Below, one piece after another: positions 38,410 through 50,439 of a DNA stretch of 64,000 nt. The notes below the pieces were generated by a model that made no database searches, was not told the DNA's origin, and worked only from the letters and a program-made list of their open reading frames with translations. This DNA comes from Zonotrichia leucophrys gambelii. Lineage: Eukaryota; Chordata; Aves; Passeriformes; Passerellidae. Made by a program: the position numbers and the translations under genes. Each line of letters opens with the position of its first letter. Positions within the stretch are counted from its first letter, which is position 1. Location of the stretch: NCBI RefSeq assembly GCF_028769735.1, contig NC_088171.1, positions 69,953,216 through 70,017,215 on the forward strand, read 5' to 3'.

Positions 38410-40930
38410 AGAAATTAATTTCAAAAGCCCTTGGAGGTCCTGCAGCAAAAGGCTCTGCTTCAGGGCAAGGGCAGACACTCAGCAGAGTTCTCATCTCTGC
38501 TTTGATAAACAGCCTGGTCTTTGCACCTCCTGTACAAAACTAATAAACTCTATAAAATATCAAAATCACTATTACCAGGGGATACATCAATAATCCAGGG
38601 ATTTCACTGTTGGCTGTGTAGTGGCTTGGTGCGCTGTGACCCACTGCCTTCAAAATTATAATCCTTTCACTGAATGAGACAAAATTAAAAATAATATAAT
38701 ATTTCAAAGGGCTAAGTGCTCCCATATGGAGATCAGTTCTTTAAGTGTTGTAATTTGCCAACTCTTAATATACTGGAATTGTTTTAATGAAATATCCTGT
38801 TCTGTTATGTAAGTACAGTATTGTTTCCATTCACACTTCTGTTCTACACAGCTATTCCAGATGTTCTACCCACCAACTTGAGATGGAAAAAAATAGTACA
38901 TACACATGCATTCATATTTAAATATGTGTGGGTATACATAAACATTTTTGTGCATAAAAATCAACTAAATAAAATAAAACCTAAAATTAAATGGTTTTGC
39001 ATTTGAAAGAAGTTCTTTGGGTATGTCTTAATCTTCTTTTAAAAAACCTGCCACCATATAATTCAAACCCTTAAATTTTCACAATCCTAAATTGTAATAA
39101 AAACAAGAATAAAAGTTTACTAGAAGGTCAAAAACTGTCAAGTGTAAGCAAAAGAAAATACAGAGATGCAGAAGCAGGAGAAAGGTCAAGTGCTTCTGAA
39201 AATATTCAGGTACTGTACCTCCAAGTATATTGCAGCAGTAGGTGACTGGTTACTGCTGTTTTATTTAATAAGACTTCACATAAATTCCAGCTGCTAACCA
39301 TGTGATAAGTCCATCTCAGAACAGAAGGGCTTCTATTCTCCTGCCACACTGTGATCCAGACTTCCACCCACCTCACTGGGAATTACAGTTGCACTGAGGG
39401 CTGATCCCATGGACCGTTTTCCTGTGTTCACATTTGATTATAATGCGGGAGCTGTGTGAATGAACAATCTTAGGATTTCAGGAAAAAAACCACCTCATTT
39501 TATGTAACCCTATATGTGGTATGGTAATAATTCCAAGGCTTGACTGCACAGCAATTTTCTCAGTGCTTTAATGCAGTGATGGCACTTTTGTAAAACAAAG
39601 AGAGGGGAAAAAATGGAAAGAAAATGCACACAGGAAGAAGAAGAATGAGATTAAAAGAAATTATTAATAATTTTTGACTTTTTCTCCTCTTGCTCCTTCC
39701 CTCATTCTCTTTTTTCACTGTATCCCAGCTATTCTTCTGCTTAATAAATAACTCTTCAATCTCTATTAAGCATTCAGTACTTTGCAAAATGCTGAGGGCC
39801 CTAAACTTTCAGCTTTTTCTGTCTTGTCTGTCAATTTTACAAAGGAAAAAATAATTTTTTTTTTTCTGGGCAAGCTGCACAGGTATTCTGTAACTCTTAT
39901 GGCAGTATTAAGTGGTGGTAGGTTCTGCCATCCAAACATGCATTTTCCTGTGCAAGGAGGAGGAGGAGGATCCACATGGGACATTCCTGTCCAGCTCTGA
40001 AACTAAGCGACTGATAGGTACATCAACTAAACAGGAATGGAGAATAAGAAACAATGAAGATGCTGACTGATTTGCAAAAAATTGCTACTTTTTTGCTCTA
40101 AAAAGAGGTACTTTTATTTTTGTCTCTTCAGTGGTCTATTTTTTCTTCTTCTATGCGTAGTTTTTGTACTCTTTGATAGCTGGAAATATAATATTTACAG
40201 CTGGGAAAATAAGGAGATACTTCCTGTTTTATAGTGGAGGTTTTGAAAGATAAAAGTAGTAACGTAATTTTAGTTACATTTTTTTCTCCATAAAAATTGT
40301 ATGTAAAAAAGGACAATTCTGATGACAGAGAACTACTATATAAAATATGTAGTTGTGAAAAAGATTGAAATTAAATACTTACTATTTGTGGATGCTTCTT
40401 TCAGAACAAAGTAAAAGTATAAAATAAATGCCACATTTCGTTTTACCCCTAACAAGTGTACAGACAGTGCTGTATATGAAAGTGGTATGTAGTGTTTTTT
40501 CGCTTTAACATTTTTAATCTCTCTGCAGTGTTTCTTTTAAAGGAAAACTTAATTATTTCTCACACAGTCTATAAGCCTTCCTCTGGAGACCTACATGAAA
40601 TATCTGTAACACAAGCTGAAACTACATTTAATAATATCCACTGTGTGAAATTCACTCTTTAAAAAGTAAAAACTTGGAAATCATTACAGCTTTAGTGTTT
40701 AAAAAAAACCCATGTGTATTAATGGCAGGCTTTTAAAAACATTGGAAGTGCAACTTGTCAAGAAAGACTGCGACAGCCTGGGAAGGTGGGGAAGACACCC
40801 CTGACCAGACACCATAAGGTCACAAAGAAATCTAGACCTGGAGATTCATCTGTAGCCAGCTAAATGAAGCACACTAAAAGTGCAGGCATGGACTAAACCA
40901 TCAAAAACACTCATCCCATCTATTTCTATT
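38410..40930. other. Intronic stretch, no gene seen
   Basis: Strongly AT-rich. It contains a short GGA run (39955-39970) and several A or T homopolymers. No recognisable coding or transposon sequence was seen. Confidence 0.7.
39955..39970. repeat. Short (AGG)5 run
   Basis: Five AGG units directly before GGATCC. This is a minor simple repeat. Confidence 0.8.
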
Positions 40931-40933
40931 AAC

Positions 40934-41013
40934 ATAAAATAAAATAAAATAAAATAAAATAAAATAAAATAAAATAAAATAAAATAAAATAAAATAAAAT
41001 AAAATAAAATAAA
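40934..41013. repeat. Perfect (AAAAT)n pentanucleotide microsatellite
   Basis: About 80 bp of uninterrupted AAAAT units (roughly 16 copies). It shows no substitutions, so it is probably young and length-polymorphic. The minus-strand frame across it gives a Phe-Ile-Leu-Phe-Tyr repeat that is not a protein. Confidence 0.97.
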
Positions 41014-41019
41014 CCCCAG

Positions 41020-44000
41020 GTGCTGTTTCAAACTCATATTTCTCTGCTGCAAGCTGAGTTAAGCTCCAGCTGTAGCCCTTCTGCCTCTGGAGTCAGCAGC
41101 CAGGGAGCACAGTTTTCACCCAGGTGCAGCCTCCACTCAGTGCTCTCAGCATCTCTGAGCATGGGACATTTCTGTCAGGCACGATGCTCTTTTTGCATTT
41201 TTTCCAGGGTCTGCGCAGTGAGCAACTGCAGACCGTGCAGTGACCTGGTGCAGAGTCAAGCAGGGAAAGGGTGGGAAAACTGAAGGAGGCTTGCTGAAAG
41301 GGTGACCACAGTAGTTTGGGATGATTATACAAACGGCTCTGCATCTTTTGATGTTTCCTCTTTTCTAATAATAAGATGGTCATCTGCACGCTTTGCATTC
41401 TGAGAAATGCTGCTTCATTTCTCTCCCATAAAAATGGTCTGTTTCCTCTCAGTGAACAAATTAGAGGAAGAGACCCACAATAATTTACAGTATATTAGAC
41501 AGTTATTACTGTGCAATGATATAAAATGGTGATTATACTAAGTGAGAAATTTGGTAAAATTCATATACTGGAAACAGAAGAGTAAATTGAGGTTTGATAT
41601 TGCATGTCTGAACTCAAACCATCCAGGGCAACATATATAAATTCCAAATCCCAATCACCTTACTCATTCATATAGTTTCATTGTGATTATTCAGCACTGA
41701 TAGTGTGTTCAGGCCATAACAAATAAAGAGGATGAGAAATTAAAAGGCTGGCTTCTGTGACTGTGACAGGCACCACTTGGCCTCCTGTGCCAGTGCATAA
41801 TAGGAAGACTCTGGGTCTTGCTATCGTAGCCTTTGCATGCCCTGAATATTTCTTAGTATGGCTTAGAACAGGAAAATAGGAGAGAAAACTTGTTAGTTCC
41901 TGCTTACTACCAAAGCATGAGAGGCAGAGCTCTGTTAAATGGGACCTGCTCCACAGAGCTGATAAAATTCAAGAGTTCAACAGTGTCATAGCCTGGCATC
42001 CACATTAAACTTTATTTTTTATTAGTTAATGCATGTGCTACACTTTAATGGATGCTAATGTAAATAGATGTGCTTATTATGACTTTAGTGCACTCACAAC
42101 AGCTTAATAAAGCATTTTTATTGTCATCATTTATTGCCACATTCTTTTCGCACTTAGAGTGGTACAAGTCCAAAATAGACCCCTAGAAGTCATGGGTTTA
42201 CCTAGGTGTAAATCTGTGGTTACTTTAGATGTTTATTGGCCTGAAAGGAGACCCTGGCTCATAGAATCTAAATATCACTTTGATTTAAGCGCTGCTGAGT
42301 TTAAGCAGACTGTAACCAGATACTGAAGAATCCCTCTAGCTCAGGAGGAGAGGAGTAATAATTTTAAGTAGGGGAAAACTCTATTCCTTTATATAGCTGT
42401 TTTTAAAAATTATTTTTAAATGAGATGTCCTGCCTTGACTATGAAATAACTACCTTTGACAAGGTTATCAAATCATTTGGCATCAGCTTGCAGCTCCTTA
42501 GTGCCTTTTACTCACTTTACCCTTGAGAAAGCAGAGTCTGCCACAGACCCTTTTCTTCCCCTCATTTTTCAGATCAACTGTTGATATTAATAGTCCAATG
42601 TATTGAGAAAAATGAGAATTTTCATCCCAGGAAGGGTTTGTACACGAGAATATATAATGAAGGATTTGGGACCACACAAAGCACTGCTGAAATGCAACTG
42701 TGCCTTAAATGAGCACAGCTAGGTTTAAGAGGGAAAAATTGATGTCAAAGGGCATGTTATGACCACAAGAGAGAAATAAGGGGACCTCTCAGATGCAGCA
42801 AAAGAACATAAAGCATGGGAGGTCACACACAATTCCAAGTACAGCTGCAGAAACAAAACTGGCCTGACATTTTACAAAAAATCATCAGACTGTGAGCACT
42901 CAAAAAATGCTATTTAAACATCACAGAAAACAAATACCAATATCAACAACAACAACAAAATAAGCAACTCTAGGAATGCTGTTCCCCTGAGCCAGAGTTG
43001 GTGTGCTGACTCAGAAGGAATTGGTACCAGAAGATCAGAAGCTACAGAAGATGGCACCTAGCTGAATGCAGGACTCAGCTACCACAGAACTTGTTTCTCG
43101 GAGGACACGGCTGACCACAGATGCACACAAGAGACCTGAGAGAACAACTGGCAATGTTCTTAAAATATTCTTAATATATAGGGACACAGGTGCTGGAACA
43201 AATCACCCCAGCACAAATAAGGGCATGGCTCCATGACCTGCCAGTGGCACCTTGGCAACAGCAGCCACACAGAAAACACAGTGTTGTAGTTATCACAATA
43301 AAAAACCCCTACATGAAGGCATTTACCACAGAGCAGCTGAAATGCCGTGGGTATGTTCTGGTAATGCACTCTATATTCAAGACTGGTGCTTTCCACAAAC
43401 AGTTTTTCCTTGTGTCAGCAAGCTCAGACAAGAAAACACGTTTTCACTCAAACCAGTCAGGGATGCTTCTTGCTTTTTTTTTCATCCAAGCTCGCTCAAT
43501 TTAATAGGTCTTCCTTACAAGACTTCACCATGACTCAAAATTTATGAGAGACATTTTCTAAAGTAAAAAGATGAGCAGGTGTCTGGTTTTCACTGCCTAC
43601 CACCAGCACCTGGCTCCTACATGTGCTGTTGAACATCTCCCCAAACTGGCTTTGTAGGTGCCTGTGAAAAGGAGGCTGGAGAACAGGCAATCCAGCTGGC
43701 ACCTGCTGCAGCCAATATGCCCACAGAGCTGTGAGAAATTTTTTCAGTGAACTCCCAAATATCCTATGGATTTCAGCTTCATTAAAAATATGAATTTCAA
43801 GCCAAGTTTGCCAAAACATCTGCAGACATCACATATCTTTTTTGCAGACTTAGCTGAAATTATGGCTTCAGGTAAAAGCCACAAGAAAAATACATGGTTG
43901 CTGTTTCTTCCCAGAGCCAGGCAACTGCTGGCAGTTTGGCACCAAACCCACAAGGCCAATGTAAAGTGCAAGACAGGAAAAGTAAATGAAGGAATATTTC

Positions 44001-47000
44001 CTATCAGCCTCTGCAGGCCAGAGCTGCATATTGTTACATGCCTTGGAACATCAATTTGAAAGGTAGGGAAATAATGAAATACAAAAGAAAGACAGGAAGC
44101 TGAGGTGAGAATCTTCTGATGTGCTAATTAATTCCTGATTCATTCTTCCGCTGTAGGCAAATAAGAAACTATTAAAAAATTGCACAAATGTTTGTGCAAG
44201 TTGTGGGCCCAAATTCTGGTTTCTGTTAATCAGGCAGAAACCATTTACGCTGACTATGGCAGAAATAAATTATTCAAAGTGACGTAAGCCCATGAGGCAC
44301 AAACATGCCTTACCCCTGACAGAAAAGAACACACCATTTTTTTTGCTATTTTTTTTAAAGTTTAGAATCCTGAATTTGAATTAAACCAAATCAGTGGGGA
44401 AAAAAACTTGTTTTCAAGAACACTCTCATCAGATTAATCTTCTAAGCAAGCTAACACTGTAACCAGACTGAATCTAACTTTCCCTCACAGCTTTTTTACA
44501 AAGGTAATGCAGGAATACTGGAAAGAAAGAGGATGTATCAAATCCTCCAATTCTTTGAGCAGAGCAGCTTGGGGAGCTACACTCAGACCCCTTCCCTCTT
44601 GGTGGACCGGGCCTGCACATCTCATCAAAGCACTCATTTTGATTACAAGGCCTTATCATCCCCCTGCAGTCATTCATCTGTCAACAACACAGAAGGTCAC
44701 ACCTCTCATCTGTCAGTAAGTGATGACACTGAGGATTTCTCCAAATGAGCGATCTCCAGTCCCAGATGGAAATAGCAACCCAGCGTGGCTTTGAACAGGC
44801 TGGTCTGCTTGCATTTCCTGTGCTGCCCCACCAGCTTCTCCCTCCTGGAGTGCCACAGCACCCTGGCTTGGAAGCAGTTCTGTATTCAAGTCTAGACCTA
44901 ACACTGACAGCACGACTTCAAAACTGCCCCAGCCTCAGTGTAGATTGCAGCTACACATGCAAATGGTCTCTTTGGCAGAGCACCTAAATGCCACTATCCC
45001 ACAGCACGATTAAAAACCTAAGGTGAAGAAGTTGTATTGATTCCTCACTCTCACACCCACACAGGCCTTTTGTGGCTGTAGCTATTGAAGGCCTGCCTCT
45101 TCAAGGAAATACTTTGTGCCTGAAACCCATCCTGCCTAAGAGGCACATTTTGTTTCCTCAAAGCTTAGTTACTCCCACACAACGCTACAAACATTCCCCA
45201 AGTCTTTGGAAATCCCAGCCTTGGCTTGGCTTTGTAGGGACATTCTTGAGAAGGCTGCCATTAAAATGGAGCACTCCCCTTTCAGAGACCCAACCTTGGG
45301 CCTGGAGAAACACAGGTCTCTGTGGCCAGGTGGAGAACAGAAAATGACCTCTACATTTCACACTACATAAGCACAGCTCTCACTCCACATTTTGCTCAAA
45401 ATATAAAGAAAACACATGTCATTTATTCACAGATTTTGCTCCACTCTAATAAGTTCCCAGAAGCACACTTTGCCCTAGGCACAACACAATACATTTTTTC
45501 CCTGTAAAGAGTCAGATGTGAGCTGAATCATTGAAGATATCTTCTGAATTGCTTACTTTAATAATATTTCATTTAACACAGTCACATGTTTTCAGGCCCA
45601 ATTTTAGGGATGCATTTTGAAACTAATTTAAACAGCAAAAGCAAATTAGTGTGATGTCCATTACTTTCAAGATGAAAAACAGGTTTGCCAGATATGAAGC
45701 CACGTAACACAGAAGTCTCTTGCATTTACACATACATAATTTTACACGCATTCATGTTTACTGAATCACACCTACATAAAACTGAGCTGCAGAAAGAAAA
45801 GATACACTTTTTTCACCTCCCATCTATCCCATAAATAGGAAAAAACCTGACCAAATCCACAACCAAATAACTGAAACTACTTAAGCTAATCCCCCCTCAA
45901 ACCTCTGCAGCCCACAGATTTCACCAAGAAGAATCTAACTTTGAGTAATTTTTTTCCCCCATGGTTCAGCAGGAAGAATTCAACCAAATGTTCTGGTTTT
46001 CTTCCATATCTGGGCAACAAACAAGAGGCAACTTCCAAGTTTGATCTAGGTTGCATTCCTTTGTGCTACTTACATGATTCCTCCATGAAGCCTTTTGCAC
46101 AAAATACAAATGCAGTTGCAATGAGAGATTCCTTCACAAGAATGGTGCTGCAGTGCTGTCTTTAAAAAAAATTGAAAAGCTTACAAAAAAACTGAGGAAG
46201 AATGACAGTGCTCCAGGAATCCAGAAAATAGTTAGAGAATTTTGCACACTGTATATACAGGTACCTTTGCTTCACCAGCTGATCCCTCATTTCAAATAAC
46301 TTCCTCTAGTCAAAACAGTTGCAACACCTCCTCCACTGACCAGACAGAAGGATGCAAAACATCATTCCACCAAGCTTTACCTCCTTGCCATCTGATTATT
46401 CTACGACCTAATTAGTTAGCCCTTGTGTGTGTATCAAAAGGATAGCATGCACATAAGATGGCAGAAGTCTGAAAAAAAGAATGACCTTGTTTTTAAAAGG
46501 CAGGGGGACAACCTAAACAGCTCAAATGAAGATAATATGTAAAATCAGTGCTCTGCTTTTGAACATCTCTAGAATTTTTGAGATAACCAAGACCTGCACA
46601 GAAAGCAAAAGCAGCTAAAGAATTTTTTTCATCTCATGATTCACCTATGTTTTCACTACTCCAGCTTCCTTACCAGGAAGTCTGTTTCACTTTTAAAAAA
46701 CTCCTGTTGTCCCAATAAACGGCTTTCTGTTTACATACCATATGCCTCAAAACTTTTTCTTATGACATGAAAAAAAATTACCAACAGAAAAAAATACTCT
46801 CCCCTATATCCATTTGCTTATGAGATATTTCATCTTCATCTTTGTAAGGGTTCTTTTCTAATCCAAAACCCTTGAGGCATTTTAGAAGGTAAAAGAGTGA
46901 TTAGAGGCATTCCTGCTGTAATTTATACACTTTGTAAACTCTAATTGTTCTGAGCCAAAGATTTCTTTTTTTCCTGAAGTGCCAAGTTTAGTAGGATTCA

Positions 47001-48240
47001 AGGTGTACAGCAAGATGCATCCAATAGGTCAGACTTTAATAGATTCTGGCCTGTCTGTGTGTGTGTGCTGTGCTTCTTAATTCAAAATATAGACATTTCA
47101 GTGGTTGGGGAAAAAAATATTTTCAATTACTAACTGAAAAATGCTTTTCATCAAAATGAAAATTATATTTGGAATTCACAAAAACCTCAACCATCTCCAA
47201 TGTTAAGTAATTTTCCTGAAGTAATTTTAGAGACAAAGATGAACGAATACAAGTATTAGATCTTGTACTTTACTATTAAGTTGTAAAGCAAAGAACCCCA
47301 CCAAAACCAAACCAAAAAATGCATATTGCAGATTCACTGACTACACAATGGAGTAGGATAACATAGGGTTTTCAGTGGCACTTGCTTGGAATGATCCATA
47401 AGAGCTCATGTGCAGCTACTCCTGAACAGTAGGGCCATTTTAAACTTTGAAATAATAAAAATCTTCATACTTTGTCAAGATGCATTATATATTTACAACT
47501 AAGTAGAAAACCTCAAGCATGATAAAACTGTGTGAATCAGCAATACCAGGTGGTGGCTGTTTAGCAAGAAGAAATTAGTTTGCATGGAAATGTACACATA
47601 ATTTATGTACACAAGCACACACTAAGTACAGATATGTGAAATATCTCAAACCAGCATGCAGGAAATGCGAACAATTTATGTTTATGCTATAGGTACAACA
47701 TAGTTTTCTTTCTAATTACTGGGCAGTTGAAATTTTGTTTCCTCAGCCCAACATAATTTCATGCTTAATTTACAGGAAGAGAATACCCAATGACTGTCTG
47801 AAGGGAGAGAAAATATGGACAGTATAACAGTACAGGACTTGGTATTCTGCTGTTTGGCAACCAGAGGGGCCTGTGTAGTTTCTACCCTTCAGTGCATCAG
47901 GGTAAGATTCCAGCAAAAACACATGTTAAGGGGGGGAAGAAGGGAGGGCTGGGTGTTCAGCTGAATGAACTTACTGTTACCTTTTTTTTTCTAGCATAAG
48001 TCTTCTTTTTCCTGATACTGTCTGAATTTGAAACATCTAATTTAATACATTGAAAGGCCCCGTCTTCCTTTTATTTCCTGTCTGTAGTGGAGCAGTCGCC
48101 TGTTTCAATTATGACTTTCTCCAGCTCCTACATTTTTCGTGCTCCAGCTGGCTCAAAGTGCACTTCCTTGGAAGGTAAAATGCACTAACTGTGCTGATCA
48201 CAGACTGATAGCTGGAAAGCCACAATCACAATATTTAATA
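41020..48240. other. Intronic stretch, no gene seen
   Basis: AT-rich sequence with moderately GC-richer pieces at 41.05-41.4, 43.2-43.5 and 44.5-45.0 kb. The open frames there (up to 104 codons) occur on both strands and show no domain. A TAAT/ATTA-dense piece lies at 42001-42130. No transposon was recognised. Confidence 0.6.
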
Positions 48241-48267
48241 GCTGAGCTGATAAGTGGAGGGGTTAAC

Positions 48268-48283
48268 AAAAAAAAAAAAAAAA
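48268..48283. repeat. 16-base poly(A) run
   Basis: An uninterrupted A run followed by an A/C-rich GACCCAACACCCCCAAC segment. I see no upstream AATAAA or retrogene body that would make it a processed-pseudogene tail. Confidence 0.85.
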
Positions 48284-48974
48284 GACCCAACACCCCCAAC
48301 AAAATTTTGAGCCTAAACAAAAGGATATTATATAGATGCATGTTCAATTAAGGCCCCATTATAAATATATGTATATACATATACACATAGAACTGCAGAC
48401 TGCTTACATAAATTCATACTTTTATGGTAAATTTCATCCACTTCTATACATGTGTGTTAAATGTTTATTTCCTGCTTTTCAGTCAGTTAGTGCAGACTGG
48501 GGACTAACTCGGTGCAATTATTTCAAAGAACAGGATTGTGGGATTGATATGGCACTACAGCAAAACCCTGTCCAGCTAAAAATAAGATTGTTTTGTAGTC
48601 AAGATTGAGGGGGAAAAAAAGTCTCTGAGCTGTAAACACCAGTGAATGTATTTTTTTCTGCTTTATGAAAACCACAAATCTTTTTTTTTCCCTTTTCCTT
48701 CTTACTCATAGGGCAGTTTAATTACAGTTTAATCTCTTTCAGTAAGCACCCCTTGAGACCTTATTGTCAAAGTACTGTATTATCAAGGCTACGGTTACAA
48801 TTTACTGCTGTAGGTGGGGGCTCCTTTAGAAAGGCCAGAAGGTACCAAAGAAGTCAAAAGAAAAAAAAAAGAAAACAGAAAAGGAGTAGTTCAGTTACTT
48901 TATTATTAACTAACAGTGCAAAGCTTTACTGGGCCCTAGAGGTCCTAGTTCAATAATTAGAGAAACTCTGTAAA

Positions 48975-49145
48975 GCCGATGGCCAACGCTCCCCCTCTGT
49001 CACAGGCTTGCGTCAGTAAATCTGAATGAGAAGGAGAAGTTAACAGAGTTAACGTTCAGTGCTCCATTTGCTGCGGCACCTCGGGAACATGGGCTTGGGG
49101 AGGCAGGGGAAGACGTTAATGGAGCGTGTTGTGAGGTGTGAAACG
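48975..49145. other. CpG-enriched patch with paired GTTAAC sites
   Basis: Nine CpGs fall in about 170 bp (near 48977, 48987, 49011, 49053, 49073, 49082, 49113, 49124 and 49144) inside CpG-poor intron. Two GTTAAC palindromes (49039-49044 and 49048-49053) lie nine bases apart, start to start. This is a candidate regulatory element on composition alone. Confidence 0.4.
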
Positions 49146-49149
49146 TGAA

Positions 49150-50275
49150 GCAGAGATATCTTGGTTTATAGGGCAATATTGAAAATAAGCAGGAACTAGT
49201 AATTTAAATTAAAAAATAATCTGTAGCTCTTTGCCAGCTTTGTTTTTAAATGGACTTGAAGGTATTTCCCCAAGATGTGAGTATGACTTTGTGTGTAGAA
49301 AACCAAAATTAATTAAAGCTAGCAAAGCAGAGGATGTTGCATCAGCTATTTTCTCCTGATGTTTATACTGGTGCAAGTATTAAGAAACAAATGCAACTGA
49401 GAAGAGAAATGGTCCAGTAGGAAATTGTTCCTGTTACTGAGGAGACCACAGCTACCTGATCTTTCAGGTATGGTTTAATTGCATGTTTGCATAGGCAATC
49501 AAATTATAAACAGTGCACACAGGACATAAGCATGGTGTAGCAAAATCTAAGTGATGCATTGCTAATATCCAGGAATGATATTTTTCCAATAATTTTTGGT
49601 TAAAAAACCCAGCTCTACCTTCCCCTGTGTGCTCTCTCACAAGTGTATACTGCACATGGCAGGAACTTGTTGCCAGGCCAACAGATATGATATGGTATGT
49701 AGACAGTGACCTAAAGGGAATATTTATTTCTGCCCAGTGTAGTAGGTTATGGTTACAGCTATCAAGCTGTTTCAGTCACTGATTTATTCACCCAGAAGAA
49801 TAGAAACAATATTTTTCTAAATCTGTTTCCTATTAACTTTTCCTCCCCCCTGCCACGGCCACCCCCCTTCAAGATTCCTAAAATGGATGAAGTCTCTTCT
49901 TTTCTCAGCCGCAAACCAAGGTACACTGTATATAAGAATTCCCTCATCCTTGAGGCGATGATCAAGGAACAGGATATCCTGGTTAATACTAATGCAGGAA
50001 GAAGGTTTGCTCATTCTCACAGACTTTTCAACCCACTGGTGCCTTCTGAATCAGCCTAAGGCATGCCTTGCTTTTTGTCTCTGGGAAGGGAAAAAAAAGC
50101 GGGGGGAAGGGGCAAAGATTATTTTAAAAGCTAAATCTGCCACGTGACAAGGTAGAATGGCACTGCAAACCCGTGCCATGGGACAGGACACACCATATTT
50201 GATAGCAGTAAGGAGACACATTGTGAGTGCTGCCTGTTTTCCATGACCCATATATATTGGTATGCTGCCCTCTCC
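49150..50275. other. Intronic stretch, no gene seen
   Basis: AT-rich sequence ending in a purine-rich stretch (about 50090-50115, AAAAAAAAGCGGGGGG-like). No recognisable open frame or transposon before the CR1 tail that follows. Confidence 0.7.
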
Positions 50276-50280
50276 TAGAA

Positions 50281-50434
50281 AGTGCTGAAGGCCAGGCTGG
50301 ATGGGGCTCTGAGCAACCTGGTCTAGTGGAAGGTTCCCTACCCATAACAGCAGAGCTGGAACTAGAGGCTCTTTAGGGTTGCTTTCTTACCCAAGGCATT
50401 CCATGATTGCATAATTCTTTGATTGTATAATTCT
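50281..50434 (+). mobile_element. CR1 LINE 3' tail
   Basis: The order AAGGCCAGGCTGGATGGGGC, TGAGCAACCTGGTCTAGTGG, AAGGTTCCCTACCCATAACAG, GAGCTGGAACTAGA and CTCTTTAGGGT is the classic CR1 3' end. It is followed by a diverged form of the terminal ATTCTATG-type octamers (ATGATTGCATAATTCTTTGATTG). About 150 bp survive, in the same orientation as the copy at 31.6 kb and antisense to GMDS. It belongs to a different CR1 subfamily type, judged by its tail. Confidence 0.94.
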
Positions 50435-50439
50435 CTCAG

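Noticed and set aside
38011..38593. Open frames of 155 (minus) and 139 (plus) codons
   Set aside because: Both run through the A/C-only tract; their Phe/Val/Gly and Lys/Thr/Asn runs reflect base composition, not coding.
40934..41013. Regularly repeated units suggesting an array
   Set aside because: Pure five-base tandem units without spacers; not a CRISPR array, and the window is vertebrate.
40846..41052. Phe-Ile-Leu-Phe-Tyr repeat peptide
   Set aside because: It is the minus-strand translation of the (AAAAT)n microsatellite.
48268..48283. Poly(A) run as a retrogene tail
   Set aside because: No coding body, polyadenylation signal or target-site duplication is visible around it.
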